A stretch of 64,000 nt of DNA from Serinus canaria (taxonomy: Eukaryota; Chordata; Aves; Passeriformes; Fringillidae), in assembly GCF_022539315.1 (NCBI RefSeq), contig NC_066315.1:47597174-47661173 (forward strand), read 5' to 3'. Below are positions 22,711 to 35,736 of this stretch, in pieces; the first letter of the stretch is position 1, and the number at the start of each line of letters is the position of its first letter. Under the pieces are notes generated by a model that was given only the letters and a program-made list of their open reading frames with translations, was not told where the DNA came from and ran no database searches. The translations under genes were made by a program, and so were the position numbers.

Positions 22711-25700
22711 AGCTGCTTCTAACATGGAATCCATGTGCAAAGAAAACCTCAGAGCAACTTTGCACTGAGCACGATGGCACTTCTAATGAGCACTGCCTGG
22801 CTCCTTGGGGAAAATAGAGAATAAAGCTTGAATTAACAAAATTCATTGATTCCTAGCACAGCTGCAGCACACCATGAACAGAGGCGCCACTCAGCCTGGC
22901 CTTACAGATGTAGGGCTGTTCCCAGCTGCATCAGCCCAGGGCAGCTGGCACAGCTCACTGAGGGGATCACTGTGGAACACCAGCAGCCACCACCCCACAG
23001 GATGTGTCCCAGGTCTCAGTGCCAGTCCCCAGACTGTGCAATACAAGAGCAGAGACAGCCACCACCCTCACACTGTTTCACAGCACATCTGCTCTCAGCT
23101 CATGGCTCAGTGACACACCTATGGTCTATTGCCACAAAAAAGGGCTTCTTCTGCAACCACTCAGGACCAGTTCCTCTCTTGTTTCTTCAAGTCCCTAACT
23201 GAGCAAAAAACTAATTTTAGAGAGTTAGTTTTCTAACAGAATCATGTACTTTGCAAAAAGTTAACAGGCTGATTTGGCTTTGTGAGGCACACAGACACTG
23301 GAACCAACTCTTGGAACCAGCTCCTGGGAAAAAAGTAGGACTGGGCTGAAGAACAGGGGTTAAAACACAGGAAACGGGGGAAGAAGGCAGGGAGCTGGAC
23401 CATCTATCAGCAGCACCAAGACATTAGGTTTGCTTCAGCTGTATGAGTGACTCATAGTCCCTTTCAAACAAGGATGGCTGTACAGGAACAGCACCAAAGT
23501 GGCTAAGATAACTTCATAGTGAAGATATACCCTAAATTCATCTTTATAAAATACATTGTCTTCTTAAACTGGGCCATGAAAGAAGTTTCTGCCCCACCCC
23601 AGAAATTTCTGGCTCCTCATTCCTCCTCTAATACCTGCCCCCTTCCCTTTATAATGCTAGAGTAATTGTAATTGTAATTTTGGACACTATGGACACTGAG
23701 AGAGCCGTGTAGGTTCACCTATGGACACAGAGAGAAGCATTTTGGTGACCTTGTCAGCTGCACAGCCCACAAGACAGTGTTGCTGTGCCCAGGTTGGGAG
23801 CAATGGCAAGGAGCCTTCAACTTGATTTATTCAGTGAGCATCTTGTGTGAGACCTCTTACTAACAGTAGCGCAGAGAGTCCAAGCAAAAACAAGAACAGA
23901 CCATAAGAGGACAACTGACTGATTCCAGCTGCCTTTCTTTGACAGCCTAGGGTGCTGAATGAAAAAAAAAAGTTTCTTTTCTTTCTTTTGAGGAAGTAGT
24001 TTGCCTGTTTGCTTAGTGTGCTGGCACAGCAGCGAGTGACAGACCCTGATGTGAGGGAGCAGATTCAGTACCTTGAAGAGAGATGAGAAAGGAAAGCAGA
24101 AGCACCATGGTAGGCTTAGGCTGCTGAGCCTCTGTATGTTTGCTCCTTTCATCAAATCCCCAGTTCTGTTAAATATGCACTCATCAGCCAGTGATGTACA
24201 GTATAAAAGCAGAAGGGAATGTACAGCACAGCACAGATGTCCCTGCTTTACAACTCCCTTTGCAAAACCAGACTTGGAGAAACCTGACCTGCTCATACCC
24301 TCAGGAGCTGAAGAATGTCTAGGCTGCTGAACATGAAAGACTGCAGAGTTGCTAAGAGCTCATCAACAGGTGAAGATGCTGGAAGCTTTTACAGTCTGAG
24401 TCTTTGTGCAATGCCCAAACTCAAGAGTATTTCTCCCCACAGACAGAAATACTGATAAATACATTAGACAGGTACATCGATCGATGCATGTTTGATGACA
24501 CATTACATCAGCTAAAAAGAAAAAAAAATTAAATCCCTCAAAATGCAGACACTTACAAAAACAAAATAAAATAATGAAAAAGAAAAAAAAAGGCAGTAAA
24601 CTCTGCTCATATGTCCAGTTTATAAGCCTGCTGTGTTGTTTGAAAACTTATGCTGCCAGTCAGGACTTATTACAGGATATAATTTGCTAGACAGTTTTTT
24701 CAACAGCAGTGTTGCCTTTAGTAGTTTCCCTCCCAGACAGTTATTTTTAATCCAGACCAGTCTGCTATAGCTTGGGTCATCCCGCAGCTACAAAACTGCA
24801 GTACAAACGCATCTGAAGGGTGAGGAGGGCACTTGCTTTAGTCTTAGTTCAGCTAAAGGAAAAATTATAAAAAATGAGAATGTTCCCTGTCTGTTTCAAC
24901 AGAAAATAAAATGCTTTCATTTAAATACCTTTTGCAGTGGAGTAAGTTAACCATTAGACCTAAATAACGTCACAACAAAATAAGCCACAAGGGTAGGGAC
25001 TGTTAATTTTCCTGTGTTCTGATCTTCACAGGCATATGTGAGCCTGTCCATTTAGAATACCTTTCATTAGTACAGCAACTGCATACGTGTGTTTATATTA
25101 ACTTAAACTTGTCTTTGCTTTTTAACTTAATTTGGTCCATAAACAACAAATACCACATGAATAAAAGACAAGTTGGAAAATTTGGTAACTAGAAGCATTT
25201 AATTTTAAAGTGGCATAACACGTGATGTGTGCCACAGATCAAATCACTGCAAAAAATAGACTATAACCACAAAATGCTGAAGATTAAACCATGAGCTTTT
25301 GGAAATCTAGTATATAACTGCAGTTAGAAAATAAGGATTCAGAGATCCATAAGTCATTAACCACACAATGGGCAGGAATCCAGCAGAGATTGTTTTTACG
25401 CTGCCCAATCTATGAATTACCAGATTCTATAAAGTAGTTAATTTTTCTGTGGAAAATACACAGTATATCTTGTACAAGACCCTCAGAGACCATCTGTGTT
25501 CCACTTCAAAGACCACTTACTACTTTTGCTTTACTTCCTAATACTATTTACCTCCTTGAAGCCAAGGGAACACAAGGATGTTTGTGAGGGGATTTGAACT
25601 GATTTCAGTTTTCTTTCTCTCAGGAGATGGTGTGGGTATTGTTGACTTCTTCCTGTGTAGAGCTTGACATTAAGTGCAAACCTCTTACTTGAAATAAAAT

Positions 25701-26331
25701 GCTGACTGTTAGAGCATCATTTAATAGTGCAACAATCCAGTTGATATTTTTCTGCTGCACACTCCACATTAAGCCAATGGACACTTACTCAGGACTTTGG
25801 TCCTGAATTTCACCAATGATGAAATTTGGTAAGGCATTCTGGTAAAGAATGGGTGTATTTTTAGATGCCAGCTTTCATTTTTATGTCAAAAACCCCATTA
25901 TCATATTAGAAAAATCCCATTCAAAATCAAAACAATAAAAAATGGAAATAAAGAATTTTTTCCATTTGGGTTTTACCACACATTTTCTCAGTTACATGAA
26001 ATTTAAAACACAGTTTTAAGTCATATCACTTAAATATCAGCCTTTAAATATACTTTCAATGGCTTATTGAAATTCCTGTGAATAGAGAAGAAGCTAGGAC
26101 CCCAGTCTCCCCAAAATTTATGGCATAGGCAACACTTGTGACTTCCTGCTTTGCTCATCCCCAGTCCTGACCAGCCTATTGTTAGGGGAAATTAAAAAAA
26201 AGCAGTATCTCATTGATAATTAATAGACTATCCTAGAAGTCTAGACCTCTTGAGATATTTAATATATCAACTCAGAGAGCATAAAACCATCCCACATGGA
26301 AGAAATGTCGTATTTTAAGCAGAATACTCAC

Positions 26332-26501
26332 TCTGTGCCACTTTCAACCATTTGCGTTAGAAGGGAAATGCCATCCAGGTTTATAAATTCTTGGGCAAAC
26401 GTAACATCCCGTGAGTAGTTGGCTAAGTCTTTCAGTGCTTCTAACTTTGCATCCATACTAGAAGACTGGATCCTCTCATGGAGCTGCTGTGCATTTTGAG
26501 C
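26332..26501 (-). CDS. ELMO1: ELMO1 exon 6, residues 82-138 (170 nt)
   Basis: It encodes [20 protein letters not shown], then [20 protein letters not shown], then [16 protein letters not shown], and ends with GA of Glu138. The acceptor is TTCCTCTCATAG and the donor is GTGAGT. This is the first helical (armadillo-like) part of ELMO1 and the beginning of the region reported to hold the molecule autoinhibited. It is the longest coding exon in the window and the most diagnostic for ELMO1 over ELMO2. Confidence 0.97.
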
Positions 26502-29500
26502 CTATGAGAGGAACAAAACAAAGGCACCAAAACAGCTTGTGTTACAATGAAAATCATGAATAAAATGTCCGTGTAAGCAGGAACGATGGCCATGTTTAAT
26601 ATTAATGATATTTAACTTCCATGCTCAGAAAAGATTAAGTAGCTCAAATTCAAATTACTTTTGTAATAGTATATTACCCATGTATTACTCCATTATTACC
26701 TGTAATTATTTGTACTCTTGCAGAATCATTAGCTGAGCAACGGATAGATATCCCATTGTCTCAGGCAAAATGTAAGCATTACAAAAAACAGCCTTTGGCT
26801 TCAAGAACTTATGCATCACATCAATAAAGAAGAAATGAAAATAAACTGCCTCAGACAATCTCAGTAACATAATAGTGGCATTTCTTTTCCTGTCAATGCT
26901 TACTCAGGTTACACACATCTCATCACCTTTACAAGCAAAGACCACATACTGTCCTAACCATGTTACATCAAGAGAGACCAACTTCAGACCTTCTGCTCCT
27001 TCCTCCTCCTCTTCTTTCATTCACAGTCAGTTCCAACACTCATATACCCTTTTAACAAGGAGTGCAGACTAATTACTTCCCACATAACACTACGAGATTA
27101 TCTGTCATACATCTTTTTGCGTGTTCAATATCCTCATTTATGCTATTCTGGCCATGAATGTTTCAAAGAGAGGATGAGTTAGTGAAATTCAAAATGGACA
27201 CTGATGATAAAAAGCTAAAGAAATACTTTAATAATGCATATTAAATTTCCTCTCTCTTTAGCCACACAAATACTTTAAAATACATCTCACGTTTTCAATT
27301 TGATGCTTTCACTTACCTGAACAGAATAACCAAAAGCTTCAGTTAATAGCGAGCTAGGTCATACTTTTCTTAGAAAAATAATCCTCCTCCCTACATATAG
27401 AGATATTTCCAAAATTCTGTTTCCCAAGATTCATTTCTTACTTGCACTCAAGGAAAGGTGAATGAGAGGCTATGTGTCATTAGGGAAACAAAGTTAACGC
27501 AAATTCTGTTGAGTTATTTTCTCTGAGATTATGTTTATTCTTTCTCAGCTGGAGAAGAAATACAGAAGAAAGGGCTCTGCTGACAGACAATTACTTTTCT
27601 GTTCAAGTAATGACTGTACTCTTCACAGAGATGGTCATATCTGAAGATAAAGATTCTGAGAAAGCAGTCACTTTTAGTGCAAGTGACCATTTAAACAAGG
27701 AGCCCAGAAAAATAACCAGCATAGCGTTGTTACAGATTCAGTTGCCTAGCTACATAACTTTGATTGCTACAAAAATATGAATAAATTAAATGTCCCAATC
27801 TCCTCCAATATCAGCAAGATTGATTACTTCTTTTTTCTACAATGGTGGTGGTAAATACATAGTCTCCAGTCAGCATTTGACCAGAAAAAAATGAAGCAAG
27901 GAGTTTGTATGTGGAAGAAATGACTTCTAATTTGTGTGGCTCTGGTTAACATAGCATTGAAAAGAAATGGAATATCTTTAGTCTTGAGCTTTTTTTATGC
28001 TTTAAGAATAGTGTGATGCAGCCATAGCAGTTCCATTACCTATAAAAAGGCAGAATCCTGTCATCCAAAAGATCTTTCTGCCACTGAAGGTTACCTACTC
28101 TATCAATGGACTTGAGTTGTAATAGGGAAACAATGGTTTATACAGTCTCTCTGTAATGGCAATAGCTGTCCAAATGGAAACTTAAAGACTATTCTCTCAA
28201 GCTTAAGCTGGTGATAAGGTAAATAATTTCCTAAAGCCCATGGAAGAAATATAAATAGATACTACTTACTTTCAACTTCCAGGATAACTACCGAATACTT
28301 CCCCCGGCCCTTTCCTTTCATCAGAGGGGGTGAAAAAAGCTTTGCTAAAGTACTTTTCAATAATAAGCCACAAAAATCCACCACTATAATTAACTGAACC
28401 AGAAGTCCAACTGCCAACTCCTACCTTATCAAAGTTTGTCCTTCATGGAGCCAGTTCTAATGCTAAACTCCCCACTATAAGGAAGACTCAGAGATGCAAA
28501 ATATCTTTAAAACATTGCTGTTTCACTGAATGCATGCAATGTCTGAATTCTTGCCCACCATAGTAAAGAAACACTCTGGAAAAACTTCAATACTGCCATG
28601 GCAGCTGCATTCCCCAAATTTTGGAAATGATTGCTCAAATTTAAGCTTAAACCTATTAAATCTTTGCACATGGCTTTTTCCAACCTGCCATACTTCTTAC
28701 CACTCCCACTATCTGCCCACTGAAGGAAGCTACTGAACTGGAAGTTCTTCCAGCTTTCCATGGGAACCCAGCCCTCTAAAAGAGCCTGGATTCACTGAAA
28801 ATAGAACAAATAGGAAAGGTGAACAAAACAACTGGTTCAGAGTGACCAAGCAGGTTTTCTGAGCTGCTCTACCAACAAGTCTGAGTGGGCAAACCTTGGG
28901 CAGCAGAGCTGTGGCCAAACAGATGGAGACTGTAATTGCCTGAGTATCACAACAGCAAGCAAGAAAAACATATGAGCAGAGCCAGGAGAACATCCTCCTC
29001 CAAATCCCTTCACAACACACTGTGCTGTGTAAACAAAGCTTAGTCTTCATACTTATTAACAACAGATTATTTATGGTGAGGTTCACCCTTCCTCTTGAGG
29101 AGAGTGTCTTGCCCCCAGCAGGAACACCTGGGGCTGGTGAACTGCTGCTGTCAACCAGTCAGACTTCCATTACACATGAATCCACACCAAGCATGGAAAG
29201 AGCTAACCCTCCCTCTCACCACACTCGAGAGCACCAGGACACAGATGGGCATTAGCAGCTCACCAACACTGCACAACACCAGCATGAGCAGGACCAACCT
29301 ATCAACTGAGATATGTTAATCCTCTTTCCTCTGCAGTCAGTGAGAGCTTTGAAATTCACCAGACTAAAACCAAAATATTATCTTAGATAAGAGACAGCTT
29401 GGAACCCTCTACAGAGCACAAAAATCCATGCTACAGAAGTGGTTCGGATACGCTTTAAGCACATAAAAGAGTGCTTACTAACATCATAGGCCTTATCTGA

Positions 29501-30133
29501 CTATGCCAAGGTTCCATCAGTAAAGTTTACACACAGTTGCAGTTTTCTTACATTAAACAAGTTTTGCAAGACTCTGCATCCAATAACCTTGCTCCTTCTG
29601 CTCTCAGATGAGAAAAGAACAGAACAATTGGCAGAGGAGGTCTTGATTGAGGGGGTAAACATATATTTGTCTCGGCAAGAGTGTTGGCACATGTCTCACT
29701 GGCAACATGGACAAAAGTCATATTGCCTGTTGTCATCCCAAATTCCTGATGTGTGAAAATATTGCCTTGGTTAACACCATGCAGTTCTCACAAGCCTTCT
29801 AATTCTTGTTGCCATAGCACTCATACATGCTTCTGCAATGTACAGCTCATTTATGACTGCATTAAAAAATGAAACCTGGATGAAATATGCTCCGAGTGCT
29901 TACCAGGGAGCTATTTTAATGATTTGCAAGCCATCAGTGGATGGACAGAAAGCACAGCTCATTAAAGAAATAGCAGAGCTGGCTGCCATGTCTGCATTCT
30001 TACTGAAATACCATTCAGGTAGGAGTAAATATAAATATATAAACCTCTGCAACTGAGAATCATTAGAAGGAATTAACAGAAATATGGCTGCTCAAAGAAA
30101 CGAAAGGCAGAATTAACTGCTCTCCTCTTAAGA

Positions 30134-30156
30134 AAGGAAGGAAGGAAGGAAGGAAG
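30134..30156 (+). repeat. (GGAA)n microsatellite
   Basis: About six GGAA units in a purine-rich stretch. Confidence 0.9.
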
Positions 30157-31256
30157 ATGGGAAATTTGTAAAACGTGTCCTGTTGAAGTCCCAGCATTTC
30201 AAAAGGCTGTCAAGTGGCATAAGCCACATGTCTAGTCTAAAATGACTTGCTCCAAGGACATCCAGAAAGGTTGCCCTTAGGGAGTAGCACTGCTTAAAAG
30301 GAGCAGCTTGATGAGATTGTCAGCTTAAAGAGAAAACTAATGACCTAAATCCAGGATGTGACTTTCTTAGAGACTCAAATAGCCATTTGGAGGTTAAGAA
30401 TTCCAAGATCATCCTAACATGGGATTCCACTGACCAAACTATAATTTCTTTGCCACTGAATACTTTGTGCAAAAACTTTGAAAGCAACTTATTAACCAGG
30501 CATACACAGGGCTTCTGTACAGAATACAAAATAACAGTGAGTAAGGACAAGAGGGAGGACACAGATCCAAATGCAACTACTATCAAACAGGAATGTACCA
30601 TGGAAGAAATTTGGACCATTGATTTAAATTGCTGGCTTTCAATTACTTAATCAGTTGTCTTCTTTATCCTTTACAAAAAGCAAATAAAATAAGGGTATGG
30701 TTATCTATCCTGTAGATTAAGTCATATCAGTCAATATGTTGCTAGAAAAAGAGCATAGAGACCATCAGTAACTACCCAATCCAGCTTTGTCCTTACCAAA
30801 CACATGCATTTCTGTAGTTTAATTTAAATCATTCAGTGTTAAAACATCATGGTGGTTTAAAGTGCTGTCTTTTCCCGGATTGTTATTGTCATTTCACCTA
30901 CAACTGCATATATGTCAGAGAGCAATGGAGGAGTGGATACATTGCATAATCATCATTTTACACATACACATCCAGCTGACTAGAATCAGCCACCAAGGCT
31001 GACTAGAATCTGATGCCAGGTAAGCAATGAGAATCTATTTTAATCAATACATGCATTAACGGTTAACATTTTTTGCATGAACTCTGAAGCACAGTTTGTA
31101 CATCTGAAGCCCCGTACAGATGTGATACACAGAGAGGTCCAGTGGAATCATTACAGGCAATTAAGGAGGCAGAAACAGGGAAATGGTTATCTCTAGAGTC
31201 TTGCAAAAAATCAATGACAAAAGCATTACAGATGCATAGCCAAATCTATCACATAA

Positions 31257-31279
31257 ATATGCCTTAAAATAAGGCATAT
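31257..31279 (+). repeat. Inverted repeat, 10-bp arms with 3-nt loop
   Basis: ATATGCCTTA-AAA-TAAGGCATAT, a perfect hairpin in intron 5. It is short and AT-rich and there is no sign of a microRNA-length stem. Confidence 0.8.
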
Positions 31280-31891
31280 GCAATCACTAGCCACTTCTCA
31301 ATGCTTTATAAGCATTTTTTCTTCTATCTGCATTTTAAATAATCTCTTCCACTTACTATTCAAAACGTGTCTTTTGAAACATGAAAACATCAGATTAAAC
31401 CTTTCTCTATGAAAAGACAAACCCCAACTCCACTTCTCAAATCTACTATGTGCAGAAAAATATACAAGTGGCTAATTGACCCCCATGGTCAGTGCTTCTG
31501 GTATAAGGTTTATTTAGCAACTAATTTACCATTACATGATAAACATAACCACAATTACAGGTTAGAACTGCAAAAGTTATGCATTTACAGAACTTCAAAT
31601 ACATGTTCAAGCAATTGTAGATAAAAAATTCTAAACTAGAACCTCAAAATTTTACTTTGAGGATTCAGATGTATAAGCAGAAATAGATTAAAAAACTCTT
31701 TATACTTCTTAGGCTGTTTAGATCACATATAAAGAACATGTTCCTCATATCTGTAGAAGCATTCAGAGAAAATACTATGATTGAACATTGAACACCTTTA
31801 TTTACATGATTGCTCGTTGTACACATGCTAATACTCTGCCTACAAACAAATGACAGGTTTGAGAACTCAACTGATCTCTGACCTAGGGATC

Positions 31892-31914
31892 AAAAAAAAA
31901 AAAAAAAAAAAAAA
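31892..31914 (+). repeat. Poly(A) run of 23
   Basis: Uninterrupted A23 with no recognised element beside it. Confidence 0.9.
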
Positions 31915-34900
31915 GACAAAAGCAAATTATCAGGCCCCACAAATACCAGATCAGAAAAACCCCCTTAACCCAGGTTTTAAGGTATATACCTCATAAACAA
32001 GGCATTTTTTGTAAATGCAGCCCAAGAAGCTGCTCTTAATAAACAGTAAGTGCTCAAGTAATCAATTCTGTTTGAAAACCATTAAATTAAATAAACTACA
32101 CTAGTTCCTTCAGTTTAATTTTCCCAGTATAGTATTTTAGCATCTTTTTAAAGTGATTAATCATTTGAAAAAGGATTTGCAGGATCTGATTGCAGGAATC
32201 CTGCAGTTTCACACACTAAAAGGCTGGACTTTGCTTGCTGCATTGCAGGACACAAAAGTCCTTTTGCATCAGCCTCACACTCGGCAGCAATTACAGCTCA
32301 TTTATACACCTACCCACCCTGCACTGGAATATGGTTATCACAAAAGAGACAGCAGCAATACAGCATTTCAATTGTCACAAACGTTCAAATACAAAGAAAT
32401 GTTGCATAAGAAACTTTTCATGCGTCCCTTCAGAAATGCGGATGGACAAAGGGGGAAAACAGGTCACGGAAAACTGCAAAAACACACAATAGCCCAAAGA
32501 ATTGGAAAGATGATAGGAGAGGTTAAAATAAATAAGAAAGATGATATAGGAACAAAGATAATATGGGGGAAATTCAATCTGCACTCAAGTTACCTAGGAA
32601 ACAGAGTGTCTGTGTGGTGAGCAGTTTATAGAAGAAAAAAATAGCATTGTTTAGGAAAAAAACAGTCTTTCAGAGAATCTCACAAACTTAGCAAACAGAC
32701 CTATGGAAACAAAGAAGCAGTTCAAATTCCCACCAGGCCTAATGACTCGCGTTTGCAAACTTTTAACTCAAAGAAATTTAAAATAGGCACATTGTAAATC
32801 TCTCAAGGCAAGCATTTATAATGGATTTAGCAGCACACCATAACTGCAGCTCTGCCCTTGCAGTATTAACAATGGTTTTCAAATAAAGGTCCCTGTATAG
32901 GCACACAAAATAATCTAAATTCAAGATTAAAAAAGATAAAGTATTTAACATTTATATTCATGGAGTTAGATTTCAAATCCTCATTTTTAAAAAGCCCCAA
33001 AATGCTGGTTTACTATTTCTAGATAAAACTACCTTTCTTTCCTCTCTCTTTTTAATCTTTAATAGTACCAACTCTGAGTGCATGAGCAATAAATAATTTG
33101 AGGCTAATGACAACAAAACTCAAAAAGACTGCATCTCATCATTCTCATCCAATTTTCTACGACTTGGGCCATGCAACCCTCAAGGGTACAGCCAGACTAC
33201 TGGCTGTCATGGTTATAAGCTGCATAAAATTAAGCACTAGAAAAGCATTTCAAGCTCATGAAGCCTCCAAAACTGGTCAATACAACTCCTCTCAACTCTT
33301 CAAGGAAAAAATATCCCTCAAAAGGCTTGTAAAGTTCAGGACAATTTTTTTTCTCCCAACCCACAACAGCCAGGAAATAGGCAGCTCAGACCTCTCTGAA
33401 AGTGCAGGGACACAACTGCATTATCCATATGTGGCGTCTCTTCATTTCTCTCAATCTTTCTCTCCTTTCCTAAATGATCTACCTTTTCATAAAGTTTTTT
33501 TTGGAGTATGATTTTGGTTTTTTTGGGGCAAGAGGAAAGATAGTTTCAGCTTTATCCTGTTGTAGGATAGAGAAAACAGAGCGGGGGGGTGGAATTCAGA
33601 ATCTTGATGTTTTCACATGATGAGAAAAACATTTCTCACCCAGCACTAACAGCTAGGAAAGCATCTCTCCCATTTTGTAGGAGTGTATCATGCAGCCTGT
33701 TCTTCACATTATCTCTTCCAACCAGTGTTGCTCTCATACAGAATTTCAGAGGAAATATGGAAACAGATTGCCTGTTAGCTTTTCAGGGTAACTGACAACC
33801 AGTGTGGGTCACCAGTTTAAGAACCACAGCTTGGAGGCCTTTATCTATTTTAGGTATTGCTATGTTGACCACTTTGACAGTACCTTAAAAAACAAAAAGA
33901 CTATTGTAGTGAGGACATGCAGAACTTCAATTTTTACCTATATAAAGAATACAAATATTTGCTAATCTGACAAAAACCAATCTGCTCCTCCTTCCAAATT
34001 ACCTCTCTGATTCTGGGAAAAGTTAACGCAAAATTTTAAAACATCAGGAAGTATGAAAATAAGCACTGGTTCAGACATAAATATCACTGCTGGAGAACAG
34101 AGAGTAGACCAGCCTCCTATCTTAAAGTCACTCGTAACTGCAGGCCAGTGTCAAAGCAGTCCATAATTTGTTAGGTAGCAGGAAATATCTGAATATCCTA
34201 AGGACTCCTGACTTGATTAACTGACCCTAAGGCAAATCCCCAAAGAAACAGAACAAGCAGTTGCTAGCCCGACAATGACAAGTGGGTGCCAAGCCCCACC
34301 TTCCTGACCACTGGTAGTAGCAGAAAGTGTTGTCCATCCAAGATTTGTCTATTCTGTTTGTAGGTCTCATTTCCAACTGCACAAGTGATCATAAAGTTAG
34401 CCAGCCATCCCCACAGATCAGTCACAGCACAGCCTCTCTTCAATGAGGTTTCATGGTGCAACTGGTTGTGGATTTTGAGATGGGAGAATTCCATGAGTTG
34501 TCCTATGTGGTTATCCCATGTTGTGGTTACACCAAAACATGACACACTGCATATGGACTACATTGGTTCTTGATGAACCACAGATCTGGTTTTGATTTCA
34601 AGAGATCCCAAGTCTGGGCAGTACTGGAGGGGATATTTGTTAAGAAATCACAAAGGTTAGAAGGAGCTGGTGCTGGGGCTGCCTGTTTCTGAGGAATTTC
34701 CATCAAAAGGGGTTTATTCTACCAGAAATGGTTTTCCCATGCACAAGGCTGTTTTGTTGATATGTGCCAAGAGACTCTGGAATCACACAGATCCTGACAG
34801 AACTATGATCTTAAACTGCTGGGATTTTTTTTTTTTAATGTCTATAAAGCTTTGAACATAATGACCATTGAAGAACATGATGAAGGCAAATGGAAACCTC

Positions 34901-35685
34901 TTGTCTTTGCCCTGTTGGCTGCTGACCAGTGCTTTCTGTTGAGAAACTACTGGGTGGCAGAGTTTGAGCATAAGAATGCTTCAAATCTGCAGAGGCTAGA
35001 ACACCATCATGAAGAGGTAAAGCATTTTAATGGCACACTAACTACATTTTTCACAAGGAAATTGGATTGCTGCTGCCTTAGACATACATCTTCCAGGACT
35101 AATAGTGGCTTTCAGCATGCAGCAGTAGCACTGCTCAACTCAGCAGGAAAACAAGCCATTCCAGGGCAACCAGCAACTCTGCTGTGCTTTTTAGGAACTG
35201 GCAAAGAGATGGTGTAGGGGGGAAAAAAAAGCCAACAACAAAGAAACCCAGTAAAATCTCAACATTACAGTTGCTACTCACTCAACACAAAACCAGAGAT
35301 CAGGAAAGCTCTGACCTGTGCCACCCAACAGAGCTCTCCATGATTCAAATCCCTGACCTTCCTCCTGGCTTCCTGGTTTTGAGTTCTGAGGCAGAAAAAG
35401 AGCAACTTGAGGGAGGCTGCAATGTCAGCAGGGAAGCAGGGATATCTTGTATGTAAAAACTGTTCCCAGTGGAAGTGAGACACAAAAAACCCACACAATT
35501 CTGCCAACAGTACCACCAAATGTCACTCAGAGTTATTATTCCTGCCTCCATAACTCATAACCTTTGCTCCTGGAGGATTGTGGGATACATTGTGGATAGA
35601 GCTTAAAAGTACACACATTAGTTCACAAGTATTTACTAATTGAAGTTTCACTTTGGAAGAAGAGAAGAAAAGAACACTGACTCAC

Positions 35686-35736
35686 CGGAGATGTTGTTAA
35701 TCGAAGGATAGCTCCATTTTTTATTTCATTACGATT
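35686..35736 (-). CDS. ELMO1: ELMO1 exon 5, residues 65-81 (51 nt)
   Basis: It encodes NRNEIKNGAILRLTTSP, exactly 17 codons, phase 0 at both ends. The acceptor TTTTCTCTTTCAG has a good pyrimidine tract and the donor is GTGAGT. It closes the ubiquitin-like RhoG-binding fold. Because the exon is a multiple of three with matching phases, skipping it would keep the frame but remove the end of that fold. Confidence 0.96.

Larger units (their letters stand above)
15513..26331 (-). other. ELMO1: ELMO1 intron 6 (about 10.8 kb)
   Basis: Contains a tRNA-derived SINE (19391-19545), a heptanucleotide repeat (16631-16654), a TTTTG repeat (17889-17913), an ATT repeat (21283-21306) and an 18-bp palindrome (22693-22710). 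No other element recognised. Confidence 0.85.
26502..35685 (-). other. ELMO1: ELMO1 intron 5 (about 9.2 kb)
   Basis: No interspersed repeat recognised. There is a GGAA array at 30134-30156, a perfect short hairpin at 31257-31279, a 23-nt A run at 31892-31914 and a 94-codon open stretch at 29775-30056 discussed under findings. Otherwise unique sequence. Confidence 0.8.

Noticed and set aside
23817..24296. 159-codon minus-strand frame in intron 6, co-linear with ELMO1
   Set aside because: It does not match any ELMO1 exon, includes a low-complexity Lys/Phe stretch, and the flanking exons already join exactly in frame.
24475..24486. 12-bp palindrome CATCGATCGATG
   Set aside because: Short, and expected a few times per window of this size; no supporting context.
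32153..32620. 155-codon plus-strand frame in intron 5
   Set aside because: No domain or recognisable motif, composition like the surrounding intron, and no splice or polyadenylation context.
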